Below, piece by piece: positions 8,275 to 15,946 of a stretch of 64,000 nucleotides of DNA. Location of the stretch: assembly GCA_050949165.1 (NCBI GenBank), contig JBMNFF010000014.1, forward strand, positions 124,001 to 188,000, given 5' to 3'. The position numbers and the translations under genes were made by a program. Every line of letters begins with the position of its first letter. Within the stretch, counting starts at the first letter, position 1. The notes under the pieces were generated by a model. That model made no database searches. It saw only the letters and a list, made by a program, of their open reading frames with translations, and had not been told where the DNA came from. The stretch is from DAIOXA01 sp050949165. Lineage in GTDB: Bacteria; Bacillota; Proteinivoracia; UBA4975.

Positions 8275-8303
8275 TTTTTCTCCTCCCTCCGGTCCGGGGA
8301 AGA

Positions 8304-8329
8304 CAAAAGGCGTGCCCCAGGACACGCCC
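8304..8329 (-). terminator. riboswitch expression-platform terminator of thiT
   Basis: On the minus strand a GGCGTG...CACGCC stem is followed by TTTTGTC, between the TPP aptamer and the thiT ribosome site. The aptamer-proximal GCACGC...GCGTGC hairpin (about 8350-8363) could compete with it. This fits transcription attenuation when TPP is bound. Confidence 0.75.
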
Positions 8330-8385
8330 ACAATGGTTGCACATGGAAAGCACGCAAAGCGTGCTGGGTGCAACATGCGTCTGTA

Positions 8386-8465
8386 CCTCCGCAGGCATTA
8401 CCCTGATCAGGTTACGGGTCAGGGCTAACAGCCCTATCTCAGCCCCTTACAGGAGCCCCCCTAGA
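8386..8465 (-). promoter_or_regulatory. TPP riboswitch (THI element)
   Basis: The minus-strand RNA has the conserved thi-box blocks: a GGGGGCUCC 5' stem arm, GGGGCUGAGAUAGGGC, UUAGCCCUGACCC, ACCUGAUC, GGGUAAUGCCUGCGG. CUGAGA and ACCUGAUC with GUAAUGCC are the ligand-contacting signatures. It precedes thiT, so thiamine pyrophosphate should shut off transporter synthesis. Confidence 0.95.
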
Positions 8466-8487
8466 CCGATTATTTACTTTCATCCCA

Positions 8488-8516
8488 ATGATACCAAACT
8501 CTGTACAGAAGGTAAA
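8488..8516 (-). promoter_or_regulatory. probable promoter of the thiT transcript
   Basis: On the minus strand TTTACC (8511-8516) and TATCAT (8488-8493) are 17 bp apart, just upstream of the TPP aptamer. Each matches consensus at 4-5 of 6 positions. Confidence 0.5.
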
Positions 8517-8535
8517 GTATTATTTTCAACAGACC

Positions 8536-8676
8536 TCAACAGCAGCCGCCAGGACATTTTCCCTGTTGCTTTAGCTTGCAGCCGGAACAGTCGAAGTGCA
8601 TGGCTTCTTGACAGCGGGGGCAGCGGAGGGCGGGCTTTTCCTGCTTGTAACCGCATTTGGAACAGACGAAAGTCAT
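8536..8676 (-). CDS. small Cys-rich zinc-ribbon protein co-translated with FeoB
   Basis: The 46-residue protein contains two CxxC pairs (CSKCGY and CPRC), followed by CSGCKLKQQGKCPGGCC, with eleven cysteines in all. Its ATG overlaps the feoB stop (ATGA), so it is translationally coupled to feoB. Small Cys-rich proteins next to FeoB are known in Firmicutes, but the common one has an N-terminal membrane helix that is absent here. It could bind zinc or iron and assist ferrous uptake. That role is inferred from position only. Confidence 0.75.
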   Translation of the reverse strand: MTFVCSKCGYKQEKPALRCPRCQEAMHFDCSGCKLKQQGKCPGGCC

Positions 8677-10529
8677 GCCAGCCACCCCAGAGCCCAGGCC
8701 AGGATTCCGCCCACCAAAAAGGCGGTGGCAAAGGAGCCCAACCAAATAGCCACACTTTCCTTCCAGGACCGCTCTTTAAAGATTATCATCACCGAAGCGA
8801 TGCAGGGCACAAACAGGGTGATTGTGACCAGGGAAACCAGGGTCTGAACAGGAGTCAAGTTCATATCATACAGACCTGCGGCGCCAAAATCCCGGCGCAC
8901 AATGCCCATGATGAAGGCAGTCGCCGTTTCCCGAGGTAGCCGCAGGAGACCGGTGGTCACCGGGGCCATGACGTTCTGGAGCAGTTCCAGAAACCCCGTC
9001 AGTTGCATCGCCGTAATAATCAGGGCGCCCAGGGCGAAGAGGGGCGCTGCCTCGCTGAGGAAGTGCCAGGACCGGGTAAAGGTCTTTTTGAAGACGTTTT
9101 CCAGTCGAGGCAGGCGCAGCGGAGGCAGATCGATGAGGAGATGGGTGGACTCCCCGGGCAACACCTTGTTCAGCATCAGGCCCACCAAGCCGAAGACAGC
9201 CACAATGGTGATGCCGTAAAGGGTTATATAGCCGGCGCCCAGGGGCGAAATCAGGCCGGCAATGACGCCCAACTGGGCAGAACAGGGAATGGCAATCCCC
9301 AGCAGAGCGGTGGCGATAACCCGCTCCCTGCGCGAGCCCAGGAGACGGGTGGTAATGGTGGCCATGGTGACGCAGCCGAAGCCCAGGATGATGGGGATTA
9401 TCGCCCGGCCATTGAGGCCGATCTTCGTCATGGCCTTGTCCACCAGGGTAGCGACCCGGGGGAGGTAACCGGAGTCCTCCATCGCCGACAAGAGCAGGTA
9501 GAAGCCAACCACCAGGGGCAAGAGCAGGCCCAGGAGGTAGATGGGAGTCATGGTCAAGAGGCCGAATTCGCCCACCAGTATGGCGCCGATGACGGAGTCC
9601 TCGGCGATGAAGCGGGTAACCAGGTTCATGATGAAGTTATAGTAGTACTGGCCCATTATCACTTCTTCGGTGATTTCCACCACCGTCTGGGCGACGAACA
9701 CCCCGATAAGCCAATAGGCTGCAGCCAAAACGGCCAGGAGAATGGCAATGCCGGTGAGGGGACGCATCATCCACTGGCCCAGGCGTTCCCGAAAAGCCAC
9801 ATTATTGCTCTCTTCTCTAACCACATGGCCGACGATATCGTCCACCCTCTGGCGGCGGCGCAGGTAAATCTCTTCCCGCATCCCGCCGGGTTCCACGCCG
9901 TGGTACTCGGCCACATGGGGGTCATCCTCGAGGATGAGCAGGGCGTCTCCCTGCTTGGCCACCCGGTTTTGCATGGTCAGCAGCCGCTCCTTCAGTTCAG
10001 GCTCGATAATTCCAGGGCGGGCGCTGTCCATTGCCGCCTTGACCTTATCGATGCCGGATTTCTGGGTGGCTACCGTGGGGATTACCGGCGCCCCTAGCAA
10101 GTCCCTGAGCAAATCCACATCCACTGTCCGCCGCATGGCCTTGGCTTCGTCCATCATGTTCAAGGCCACCACCACCGGCTTGCCGGTATCGATGACCTGA
10201 AGAGTGAGAAAGAGGTCCCGCTCCAGATGGCAGGCGTCGACAATGTTGAGGACAATATCGGCATCCAGGATTACGTCCCGGGCCACCCGTTCCTCATCGT
10301 TAAAGGAGGAAATCCCATAAACCCCGGGGGTGTCGATGAGGACATCCTCTCCCAAGGGGCCGTAGCTGAGCTCAACGGTGGTTCCCGGAAAGTTGGAGAC
10401 GTCGACATACAGCCCCGTCAGGGCGTTAAAGAAGACAGATTTTCCCACATTGGGGTTGCCCACCAGGACCAGCTTGCGGGCGCCTTCGGGAATGGCTACG
10501 GCCTTATTTATGTCATGGCAGTGTTGCAT
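8673..10529 (-). CDS. feoB: Ferrous iron transport protein B
   Basis: The 618-residue inner-membrane ferrous iron transporter has an N-terminal G domain: GNPNVGKS (G1, 24-31), FPGTT (G2 region), DTPG (G3) and NMMDEA (G4). A linker follows, then a polytopic domain with two Gate-type repeats, including YLPRVATLVDKAMTKIGLNGRAIIP. Total length is slightly below the typical 650-700, mainly in the linker and C terminus. The ATG follows AAAGGGG. It sits 14 bp after feoA and overlaps the zinc-ribbon gene, so the three form one operon under the Fur-like box. Confidence 0.96.
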   Translation of the reverse strand: MQHCHDINKAVAIPEGARKLVLVGNPNVGKSVFFNALTGLYVDVSNFPGTTVELSYGPLGEDVLIDTPGVYGISSFNDEERVARDVILDADIVLNIVDACHLERDLFLTLQVIDTGKPVVVALNMMDEAKAMRRTVDVDLLRDLLGAPVIPTVATQKSGIDKVKAAMDSARPGIIEPELKERLLTMQNRVAKQGDALLILEDDPHVAEYHGVEPGGMREEIYLRRRQRVDDIVGHVVREESNNVAFRERLGQWMMRPLTGIAILLAVLAAAYWLIGVFVAQTVVEITEEVIMGQYYYNFIMNLVTRFIAEDSVIGAILVGEFGLLTMTPIYLLGLLLPLVVGFYLLLSAMEDSGYLPRVATLVDKAMTKIGLNGRAIIPIILGFGCVTMATITTRLLGSRRERVIATALLGIAIPCSAQLGVIAGLISPLGAGYITLYGITIVAVFGLVGLMLNKVLPGESTHLLIDLPPLRLPRLENVFKKTFTRSWHFLSEAAPLFALGALIITAMQLTGFLELLQNVMAPVTTGLLRLPRETATAFIMGIVRRDFGAAGLYDMNLTPVQTLVSLVTITLFVPCIASVMIIFKERSWKESVAIWLGSFATAFLVGGILAWALGWLA

Positions 10530-10543
10530 AGGGCACCCCTTTT

Positions 10544-10774
10544 CTAAGCATTCTCCAGAGCGGGGCGGACGCTGATTTGCTTTGCCAGGCCGCGGCCCAC
10601 TGCGATTTCCTGGAGGTTTTTCTTCAAGGTAACAGGGCCGGAGGAGATCACCGAAGAGCAGGTAACCTGGGCTCCCTCGGCAATTCCAAATCTGATGGCT
10701 TGGACCCGAACTAGTGGATCAGGAATGTGCTGAATAATAATTTTTTGTCCTCGTTTGACATCGGCCAGGGTCAT
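10544..10774 (-). CDS. feoA: Ferrous iron transport protein A (SH3-like)
   Basis: The 76-residue cytoplasmic protein has the FeoA pattern: MTLADVKRGQKIIIQHIP, IRFGIAEGAQVTCSS, GPVTLKKNLQEIAVGRGLAKQI. FeoA is an SH3-fold partner of FeoB needed for full ferrous uptake. The ATG follows GGAGGTGG. It is first in the feo operon, directly downstream of a promoter and Fur-like box. Confidence 0.93.
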   Translation of the reverse strand: MTLADVKRGQKIIIQHIPDPLVRVQAIRFGIAEGAQVTCSSVISSGPVTLKKNLQEIAVGRGLAKQISVRPALENA

Positions 10775-10789
10775 GAGTCCACCTCCAAT

Positions 10790-10804
10790 TGAGAATCGTT
10801 TTCA
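10790..10804 (-). promoter_or_regulatory. Fur-like box upstream of feoA
   Basis: TGAGAATCGTTTTCA matches the 7-1-7 Fur consensus TGATAATNATTATCA at 11 of 14 informative positions. It lies just downstream of the promoter -10 box, where a bound repressor would block initiation. Confidence 0.65.
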
Positions 10805-10815
10805 TCTACGCCTCT

Positions 10816-10844
10816 ATTTAACCATTCCCGACTCAATTCGTCAA
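10816..10844 (-). promoter_or_regulatory. feo operon promoter
   Basis: On the minus strand TTGACG (10839-10844) and TTAAAT (10816-10821) are 17 bp apart, directly upstream of the Fur-like box. Confidence 0.6.
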
Positions 10845-10852
10845 GTATTTAT

Positions 10853-10882
10853 TTTAAAAAAAAACCGGCTCAATAGCCGGTT
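10853..10882 (-). terminator. rho-independent terminator after the DUF3810 gene
   Basis: AACCGGCT (10863-10870) pairs with AGCCGGTT (10875-10882). On the minus strand an uninterrupted run of about ten T follows. Confidence 0.9.
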
Positions 10883-10888
10883 GGAATA

Positions 10889-11998
10889 TTATTTTATTTT
10901 GCCCTGACGATACATGGCCAAGAGCAGGTCTACCATTCTGCCATAACTCCGGACCCCGTCCTGCTGGCGGTTGGCCTTGAGGTAAGAGTCGTTGATCTTG
11001 TTGGATGCCTTTTCCACAGGGCCCTCGTAGCGCTGCCAGTACTCCGACCAGTCCTGAAGGTCCCGGTTGAGGCCGGGACCATACAGCACCCGCACCTCCT
11101 TATAGGCGTCGGGGTCGGCCCGGTAGAGGGCGTTCATGGTATTGAGCAGGGCCAGAACCGTCCCGGAGTATCGAAAATCCGCGTCGGGATGCACGCTACA
11201 GGTCAGGTAAGCCAGAAAATTTGCCTCGTCTTCCCGGGCAAAGCCCCGCTGATGGGCCATTTCGTGGGCGGCGGTGGCGGGGAGCATAAAATGGGGAATG
11301 TCGATATTGACATTGGCCTCGGCGGTAAAGGGGAAATACATGCCGGTGACGCCGGTGTAGGACCAGTACCGGGAGAGGAAGACGCCCTTGGGACGGCCGT
11401 ACTTGCCCCCCAGTTCCGGGTAAATCTTAGCCGCCTTTTCATATCCCTTGTCTGCCCGGGCCAGGGCATCCCAGACGCCTTGGGGAAGGGCCATTACCCC
11501 CCGGGAATCCTCGGCCACTTGCTGGCGCAAGGTATTTGCATTTTCTGTAAGGGCCAGGGCCAGCTCCTTCAACTCCGCCACCGTCCCCGGCTGCACCGGC
11601 AGGTCGGCAATCCGGGCAAAGGACAGGCGGCTGTAATTCAGGCCCCAGAGCATGTTGAAAGCGACGTAGGTCAGGGCCAAGGCCAGGGCCAGGACGCCCA
11701 GGGCCCCGGGCATTTTTTTTATCGTTTCCCCAGGGGATTTCCTCAGCCCTCTTACCAGCTGAACCAGCTTGACCAAGCCGAAAAGCGCCAGCCCAAGGAC
11801 GGCAAATTCCGCCAGGGAAAAGGGGAAGAAGCCCGTCAAGAGACTATAGGGGCGAATCAGCAACTTGTACATGGACCGGGAATAACCCGCCTCAATCAGG
11901 GGGGCGATGCGAGGAGCGATGAGGGACAGAATCATCCCCAGGACGATTATAATGTACATTACCAGGTTGAGCCCTTTGGGTTTGCGCCTGCGCCTCAA
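10889..11998 (-). CDS. DUF3810 family membrane zincin-like protein
   Basis: The protein (about 369 residues) has a basic N terminus (LRRRRKPKGLN) and three predicted membrane segments in the first 120 residues. A soluble domain follows with HEMAHQRGFAREDEANFLAYL, a gluzincin-like HExxH plus downstream Glu. This matches the DUF3810 family, presumed membrane-bound metallopeptidases of unknown substrate. I prefer the TTG at 11998, which follows GGGAGGG by 6 nt; the ATG at 12013 lacks a ribosome site. It is divergent from the ECF sigma gene, with about 125 bp between them, so it may share its stress regulation (inference). Confidence 0.78.
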   Translation of the reverse strand: MRRRRKPKGLNLVMYIIIVLGMILSLIAPRIAPLIEAGYSRSMYKLLIRPYSLLTGFFPFSLAEFAVLGLALFGLVKLVQLVRGLRKSPGETIKKMPGALGVLALALALTYVAFNMLWGLNYSRLSFARIADLPVQPGTVAELKELALALTENANTLRQQVAEDSRGVMALPQGVWDALARADKGYEKAAKIYPELGGKYGRPKGVFLSRYWSYTGVTGMYFPFTAEANVNIDIPHFMLPATAAHEMAHQRGFAREDEANFLAYLTCSVHPDADFRYSGTVLALLNTMNALYRADPDAYKEVRVLYGPGLNRDLQDWSEYWQRYEGPVEKASNKINDSYLKANRQQDGVRSYGRMVDLLLAMYRQGKIK

Positions 11999-12086
11999 AC
12001 TAATCCCTCCCATGCTGCCTATCTACTTAATAATACACTATACTTTCTTGGCGTGAAAAGAGGGAGTAAAATGAAATATACAGGTT

Positions 12087-12113
12087 GGGAACCTTTACCA
12101 CAGCCGTTCGTCT
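12087..12113 (+). promoter_or_regulatory. ECF-type promoter upstream of the sigma factor gene
   Basis: GGGAACCTTT (-35) and CGTC (-10) are present with exactly 16 bp between AAC and CGTC, the geometry of many ECF sigma promoters. It lies 25 bp upstream of the sigma start, so autoregulation is likely. Confidence 0.65.
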
Positions 12114-12137
12114 TATCTGATGAAGGGAGGGGACCCC

Positions 12138-12668
12138 ATGGATGAATCGCAGATCCTCAAGCTCTGCCGGCAGGGCGAACTGGAGCTGTTGGAAGAGCTC
12201 GTTCGCCTGCATGCCGATTCCCTGTACCGCTTTTGTTACCATCTGTGCGGAAATGCCGACGGCGCAGCCGAGCTGTTCCAGGATACCTGGGTAAGGGCCC
12301 TCCGCAATTTCCACAGGTGCAAGGCTGAGGTCACCATCCTGGGTTGGTTGTTCAGCATTGCCGCCAATCTTCAGCGGGATCGGTTCCGGCGCAAGGGCCG
12401 GTGGACCAAGATTCTGGCCACCCTTGGCAACCCTCCCCCCTCAGCGGGTCCCGAAGATATCCTGACCGCCCAGGAGCAGCAGGCCTCGGTGCGAATGGCA
12501 GTTAACGAACTCCCCGACGCCCAGCGCATTCCCTTGATTCTCTTCTACTATGAAGACCTGAGCATAGACGCAATTGCCCGCCTGCTGGATATGGCCCCAG
12601 GGACAATTAAGTCCCGCTTGCACCGGGCAAGAAAACACCTGAAATCTCGTTTGGAGGTGTTATCGTGA
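12138..12668 (+). CDS. ECF subfamily RNA polymerase sigma factor
   Basis: The 176-residue sigma factor has region 2 (LVRLHADSLYRFCYHLCG, AAELFQDTWVRALRNF, GWLFSIAANLQRDRFRRK) and region 4 (NELPDAQRIPLILFYYEDLSIDAIARLLDMAPGTIKSRLHRARKHLK) joined by a short linker. There is no region 1.1 or 3. The ATG at 12138 follows GGAGGGG. The downstream gene overlaps it (GTGA) and encodes a membrane protein that probably holds the sigma factor inactive. The trigger is unknown. Confidence 0.93.
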   Translation: MDESQILKLCRQGELELLEELVRLHADSLYRFCYHLCGNADGAAELFQDTWVRALRNFHRCKAEVTILGWLFSIAANLQRDRFRRKGRWTKILATLGNPPPSAGPEDILTAQEQQASVRMAVNELPDAQRIPLILFYYEDLSIDAIARLLDMAPGTIKSRLHRARKHLKSRLEVLS

Positions 12669-14116
12669 ATAAGGACCATGGCCTGGAACAATTGCTGCGG
12701 AGCATGGGCCAGATTGGCATCGAAAGGCCCGACGGTTTGCTCTCCCGGACAACCCAACGCATGCGCTCCGTCCTGCCCGAAAAAAGGAGAAGACAGGCGG
12801 GCAAAATCGGGAAAAATGTGCGATTGGTTGTGGCAACAACTTTTTTGCTCCTCTTGGGCTATACCTTTACTTGGGCTGCCTTGCCGCTCCTGTCGAGACA
12901 GTCCGCCATTGGGGAGAACATTAATCTGAGTGAAGATTCCAGGATTATTGCCGCGGCAGAACAACTGGATTATGCTCTGGCACTGCCGACCCATGTTCCC
13001 TCAGGCTATTCTTTGGCTGAGGTGAAGGTCGACGGTCAGAGATTGACCCTCATATTCACTGGCCCCCCAGGCGAACCGATTACCATGGTTCAATCTCCCC
13101 ACTTGGATCAGTTCTTCCCCCGAGATACCGTGTTTATTGATTTTTCCGCCCGGGGCGATGCAGATAAACCCCTTGCCAGAGGATTCTCTTTTAGGTCCCG
13201 TCACCAGGACGGCGCCCCTGGCGACAGGACCGTGGTCTTTCGCCACGGGCAAAGTTATATCACCCTCCACTCCGCAGCGCCTGCCTCCATCCCCGGGACT
13301 TCTTTGGACCCATTAGTATCCGTAGCCATGGGCATTATCGGCGCCGATCAGGCTGACCAAGCAATTCCTCAGAACCAGTATGTGCTGGCCAAGGACTGGG
13401 GCGCAGTCCCCCTCCCTGAGGGAGGGCTGGAATACCAGGGGGTTCAGCTGGTTTCACATTATGACGAACGGATATATGTGGAACTGGTTTTTCGCTTCGC
13501 TGACTATTTGTACACCGTCCGCTTCTCCGATCCCCGCTCCCTGGCGCCGACCGAGGGCGCCCTGCAGGTAGATATCGACGGCAGTATCGGCTACCTTTGG
13601 GAAGAAAATAGCGAAAGGCGACTCCTCTTCACAATTGATACCGCCAATGTGGAAATAGCCGGCCCCCAGGGCGAAGGCGCCTTGGTCCAGGAAGATTTTT
13701 TTCGCTATGCCCGCTGGATTGTAAACTCACAGTTTATTACTGCCATGAAAATCACTGATCTGCAGCCGACAACAGATTGCCGCAAGAGTTTTATAGACTT
13801 GGCTGCAGGAGATATCCCGCTACTAAAGGTCGGGGAAATCATCGAATTGGACTTCGCCGGGGATCCACCAGATTCAGTGCAAGTCTTGGACCACTTCCTA
13901 ACCGACTCCGGAGAGATTCCGTACGACGACAGGACGATTATTGAGAGGGAAGTGGAGTTTCACGGGGATATGGTCAGATTGCCCGTGGAGTTCCATTTTG
14001 CCTCCGTCCTCAGCTCCCAGTACCCCGCTCCTCCCTCTTTAAGGGGATTTCGCATCATCTGCACCTGGGATGCGGCCACAAGAGAGTATGCGCTGGTAAT
14101 CAAGACCGATGAGTAA
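12665..14116 (+). CDS. membrane-anchored putative anti-sigma factor / regulator of the ECF sigma
   Basis: The 483-residue protein has a short cytoplasmic N terminus of about 48 residues, one membrane helix (about 50-72: VRLVVATTFLLLLGYTFTWAALPLL) and a large extracytoplasmic region. The latter contains a YALALPTHVPSGYSL...GQRLTLIFTG segment like the DUF4367-type domains found on other ECF partners. No zinc-binding HxxxCxxC motif is present in the N terminus. The start is GTG, overlapping the sigma gene by 4 bp. Position and topology suggest an anti-sigma sensor, but the sequence does not prove sigma binding. Confidence 0.7.
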   Translation: MNKDHGLEQLLRSMGQIGIERPDGLLSRTTQRMRSVLPEKRRRQAGKIGKNVRLVVATTFLLLLGYTFTWAALPLLSRQSAIGENINLSEDSRIIAAAEQLDYALALPTHVPSGYSLAEVKVDGQRLTLIFTGPPGEPITMVQSPHLDQFFPRDTVFIDFSARGDADKPLARGFSFRSRHQDGAPGDRTVVFRHGQSYITLHSAAPASIPGTSLDPLVSVAMGIIGADQADQAIPQNQYVLAKDWGAVPLPEGGLEYQGVQLVSHYDERIYVELVFRFADYLYTVRFSDPRSLAPTEGALQVDIDGSIGYLWEENSERRLLFTIDTANVEIAGPQGEGALVQEDFFRYARWIVNSQFITAMKITDLQPTTDCRKSFIDLAAGDIPLLKVGEIIELDFAGDPPDSVQVLDHFLTDSGEIPYDDRTIIEREVEFHGDMVRLPVEFHFASVLSSQYPAPPSLRGFRIICTWDAATREYALVIKTDE

Positions 14117-14156
14117 AGGACAAGGACCTGGATATTCAGGTCCTGACCTCACAACA

Positions 14157-14636
14157 CTATTCTTCCTCAGCGGACGGAACTTCCTTAATCATTATCAAGC
14201 AGGGGTTATGCTCGTCCCACATTTCCGTGAGAGTGATTAAGGGCTCAAACCCAACCCTTAAATAGAACCGGCGGGTTCGTTCATAATGCTCAGAATCCGC
14301 CAATTCACTCAGGGTCTTGACTATCACGTACTTGCAGCCCTTCTGCCTGAAATAAAGGTCCGCTGCCTCCGTGAGCTGCCGGCCGATTCCTCGCCCCTGG
14401 TACTCCGGCAGTATCCCCATGACGTAGATATCTCCGGTAAGGTATTGAATTTTGACTGCAATAAATCCGACGCACTCTTCTCCATCCATGGCCGCCCAAA
14501 TGGGCAGGTCTGCCACCCCGGCAACGTAATCCCGGAGGGCGGCCTCGATTCCGAACCAATCAGGTAGCCCCCGCAGGACCTTCTCAACGTAGAGGGATTT
14601 TATCTTGGAGTTTTCAATCCTTTCAAGCCGAATCAT
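14157..14636 (-). CDS. GNAT family N-acetyltransferase
   Basis: The 159-residue acyltransferase has the GNAT core: strand-4 segment GDIYVMGILPEYQGRGIGRQL with the Q/RxxGxG acetyl-CoA loop, then AADLYFRQKGCKYVIVKT and YLRVGFEPL near the C terminus. The start at ATG 14636 (MIRLERIENSKIKSL) is favoured over 14672 because GGAAAGGGCGG precedes it. The substrate cannot be deduced. It is monocistronic, between the ECF module and the grd operon end. Confidence 0.85.
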   Translation of the reverse strand: MIRLERIENSKIKSLYVEKVLRGLPDWFGIEAALRDYVAGVADLPIWAAMDGEECVGFIAVKIQYLTGDIYVMGILPEYQGRGIGRQLTEAADLYFRQKGCKYVIVKTLSELADSEHYERTRRFYLRVGFEPLITLTEMWDEHNPCLIMIKEVPSAEEE

Positions 14637-14672
14637 ATTCACCGCCCTTTCCTCAGCACCATTATAAAACAT

Positions 14673-14696
14673 CTGCCGCTGGCAACCCAGCGGCAG
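14673..14696 (-). terminator. hairpin between grdD and the acetyltransferase gene
   Basis: CTGCCGCTGG (14673-14682) and CCAGCGGCAG (14687-14696) form a perfect 10-bp stem with a 4-nt loop. On the minus strand it is followed by ATGTTTTATAATGG. It may be a second terminator of the grd operon; the TATAAT may serve as -10 of the acetyltransferase gene. Confidence 0.5.
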
Positions 14697-14734
14697 AATT
14701 ACTCTAAAATTTTTCTACCCGACTTCTCGCAACC

Positions 14735-14772
14735 AAAATAGATTGCCCCGGCAGTTCACCTGTCGGGGCAAT
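14735..14772 (-). terminator. terminator at the end of the glycine reductase operon
   Basis: ATTGCCCCG (14742-14750) pairs with CGGGGCAAT (14764-14772), with further pairing around the CTG/CAG inside. On the minus strand CTATTTTGG follows. It lies 8 bp past the grdD stop. Confidence 0.75.
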
Positions 14773-14779
14773 GTAGTAT

Positions 14780-15946
14780 TTAGAGATAGTTCTTCTCTGC
14801 CAGGATTGCCCTGGCCTTTTCTTTGTCCTCGGGGGCTACCATGATGACGGGGCCTGCACAGCCCATACCCGTTTCGGCATAGATATCTTCAGCCCAAAGG
14901 GCGCGGACGGCGTCGTCCAATTCCAGGATATCTATTCCGGCAATGTCCTCGGTAACGGGCTTTTTGGCGGGAGGTGTTGCCTCCTTTGTTTGCTGCTTTT
15001 CCTCCTTCTTCAGCAACGCTGACATGCCTGCTTGGGCTGCCGCCTTGTACTCTGCATCCGCCAGTTTGGGCAAGTTGCCCTGGCTGCAGGTAGCGGCATA
15101 TTGGATGGCTGCTGCCACCACAGGCGCCCCTGAGGCCCGGGAGATGATATTGATGACCTTGTCAAAGTTGGCGCCCACCCCGGGGCCATACCCCCAGCCC
15201 AGCATCTCGTAGGTGCCGCCGCTGGTAAAGGCGGAAAAGATCTTCATCAGCAAATTGCCGGTGAGGGTGTCGCAGACCACCACGTCGGCGCTGCCGGTGA
15301 GGAGGTCATTGCCCCGGAGGACGCTGCCGCCATCACTGCGGACAGACTGGGAAAACTCTATAGGATAACCCTGAGCAGCCAAATTCTTGAGGATGCGCTC
15401 AACCTGCCGCGCCCCCTCCACATTGAGGATACCCAGCCTGGGCCTGGGCATCCCCATGGACTTTGCCACGGCGATGCCGGCGATGGCGTTTAAAACCATG
15501 GCCTCGACCCTATCGGTGGCGGCAGTTCCCGTGGTGGTGGCGAGAAAGACTGGCTTACCCCGGGCGGGGGTAACAACCCGCCCCACGGTGGAAACGCCCA
15601 GGGGAAAATTGTAATGCAGGGTCACGGCGGCATTGGCCTTGCCAGAGGAGAGGAGTTCCTCCATGATCCTGTGGCTGTCGGCTTCGCAATCGCTCTCTAT
15701 GATTTGGAGCCCGGTATCTGCCTTGGGGCCGACCAGAATGACCTTGAGCCCGGGCTGCTGCTCTTGTGCCATCTCGGCCCCCCGGACCAATTCCTCCACC
15801 CCCAGCTCGCTGCCCAGGGTGGTGAGGACGACGGAGACGGGGCTGCCAAAGGTACCTGTCTCTAAAGCATCTGCCAGTTGGGCAAAGATTTCTCCGGCCT
15901 TTTGGCGAGACTGTGTGGTCAAATTTGCCACCCCCTTATTGGGCAT
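14780..15946 (-). CDS. grdD: Glycine/sarcosine/betaine reductase component C, alpha subunit
   Basis: The ~388-residue subunit pairs with GrdC to turn the Se-carboxymethyl group of GrdA into acetyl-phosphate. The core from about residue 20 to 310 has the phosphate acyltransferase (PlsX/Pta-like) fold, with TLHYNFPLGVSTVGRVVTPARGKPV and FLATTTGTAATDRVEAMVLNA. A charged linker (KKEEKQQTKEATPPAKK) leads to a C-terminal segment ending ETGMGCAGPVIMV, whose cysteine corresponds to the late Cys of other GrdD proteins. The ATG at 15946 overlaps grdC by 11 bp; a TTG at about 15922 after GGGGGTGG is an alternative. It is the last gene of the operon. Confidence 0.92.
   Translation of the reverse strand: MPNKGVANLTTQSRQKAGEIFAQLADALETGTFGSPVSVVLTTLGSELGVEELVRGAEMAQEQQPGLKVILVGPKADTGLQIIESDCEADSHRIMEELLSSGKANAAVTLHYNFPLGVSTVGRVVTPARGKPVFLATTTGTAATDRVEAMVLNAIAGIAVAKSMGMPRPRLGILNVEGARQVERILKNLAAQGYPIEFSQSVRSDGGSVLRGNDLLTGSADVVVCDTLTGNLLMKIFSAFTSGGTYEMLGWGYGPGVGANFDKVINIISRASGAPVVAAAIQYAATCSQGNLPKLADAEYKAAAQAGMSALLKKEEKQQTKEATPPAKKPVTEDIAGIDILELDDAVRALWAEDIYAETGMGCAGPVIMVAPEDKEKARAILAEKNYL

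Noticed and set aside
6532..8300. CRISPR array next to cas6
   Set aside because: No direct repeats of 25-40 bp with regular spacing are present anywhere near it.
9003..10097. Long plus-strand frame (364 codons) antisense to feoB
   Set aside because: Rich in Gly, Gln and His with no ribosome site; it mirrors feoB codon usage, so it is a shadow.
11189..12145. Long plus-strand frame antisense to the DUF3810 gene
   Set aside because: Composition dominated by Gly/Gln; shadow of the real gene and crosses the intergenic region.
14126..14148. Hairpin after the anti-sigma-like gene as a terminator
   Set aside because: AGGACCTG/CAGGTCCT forms a good stem but no T-run follows on the plus strand; left unassigned.
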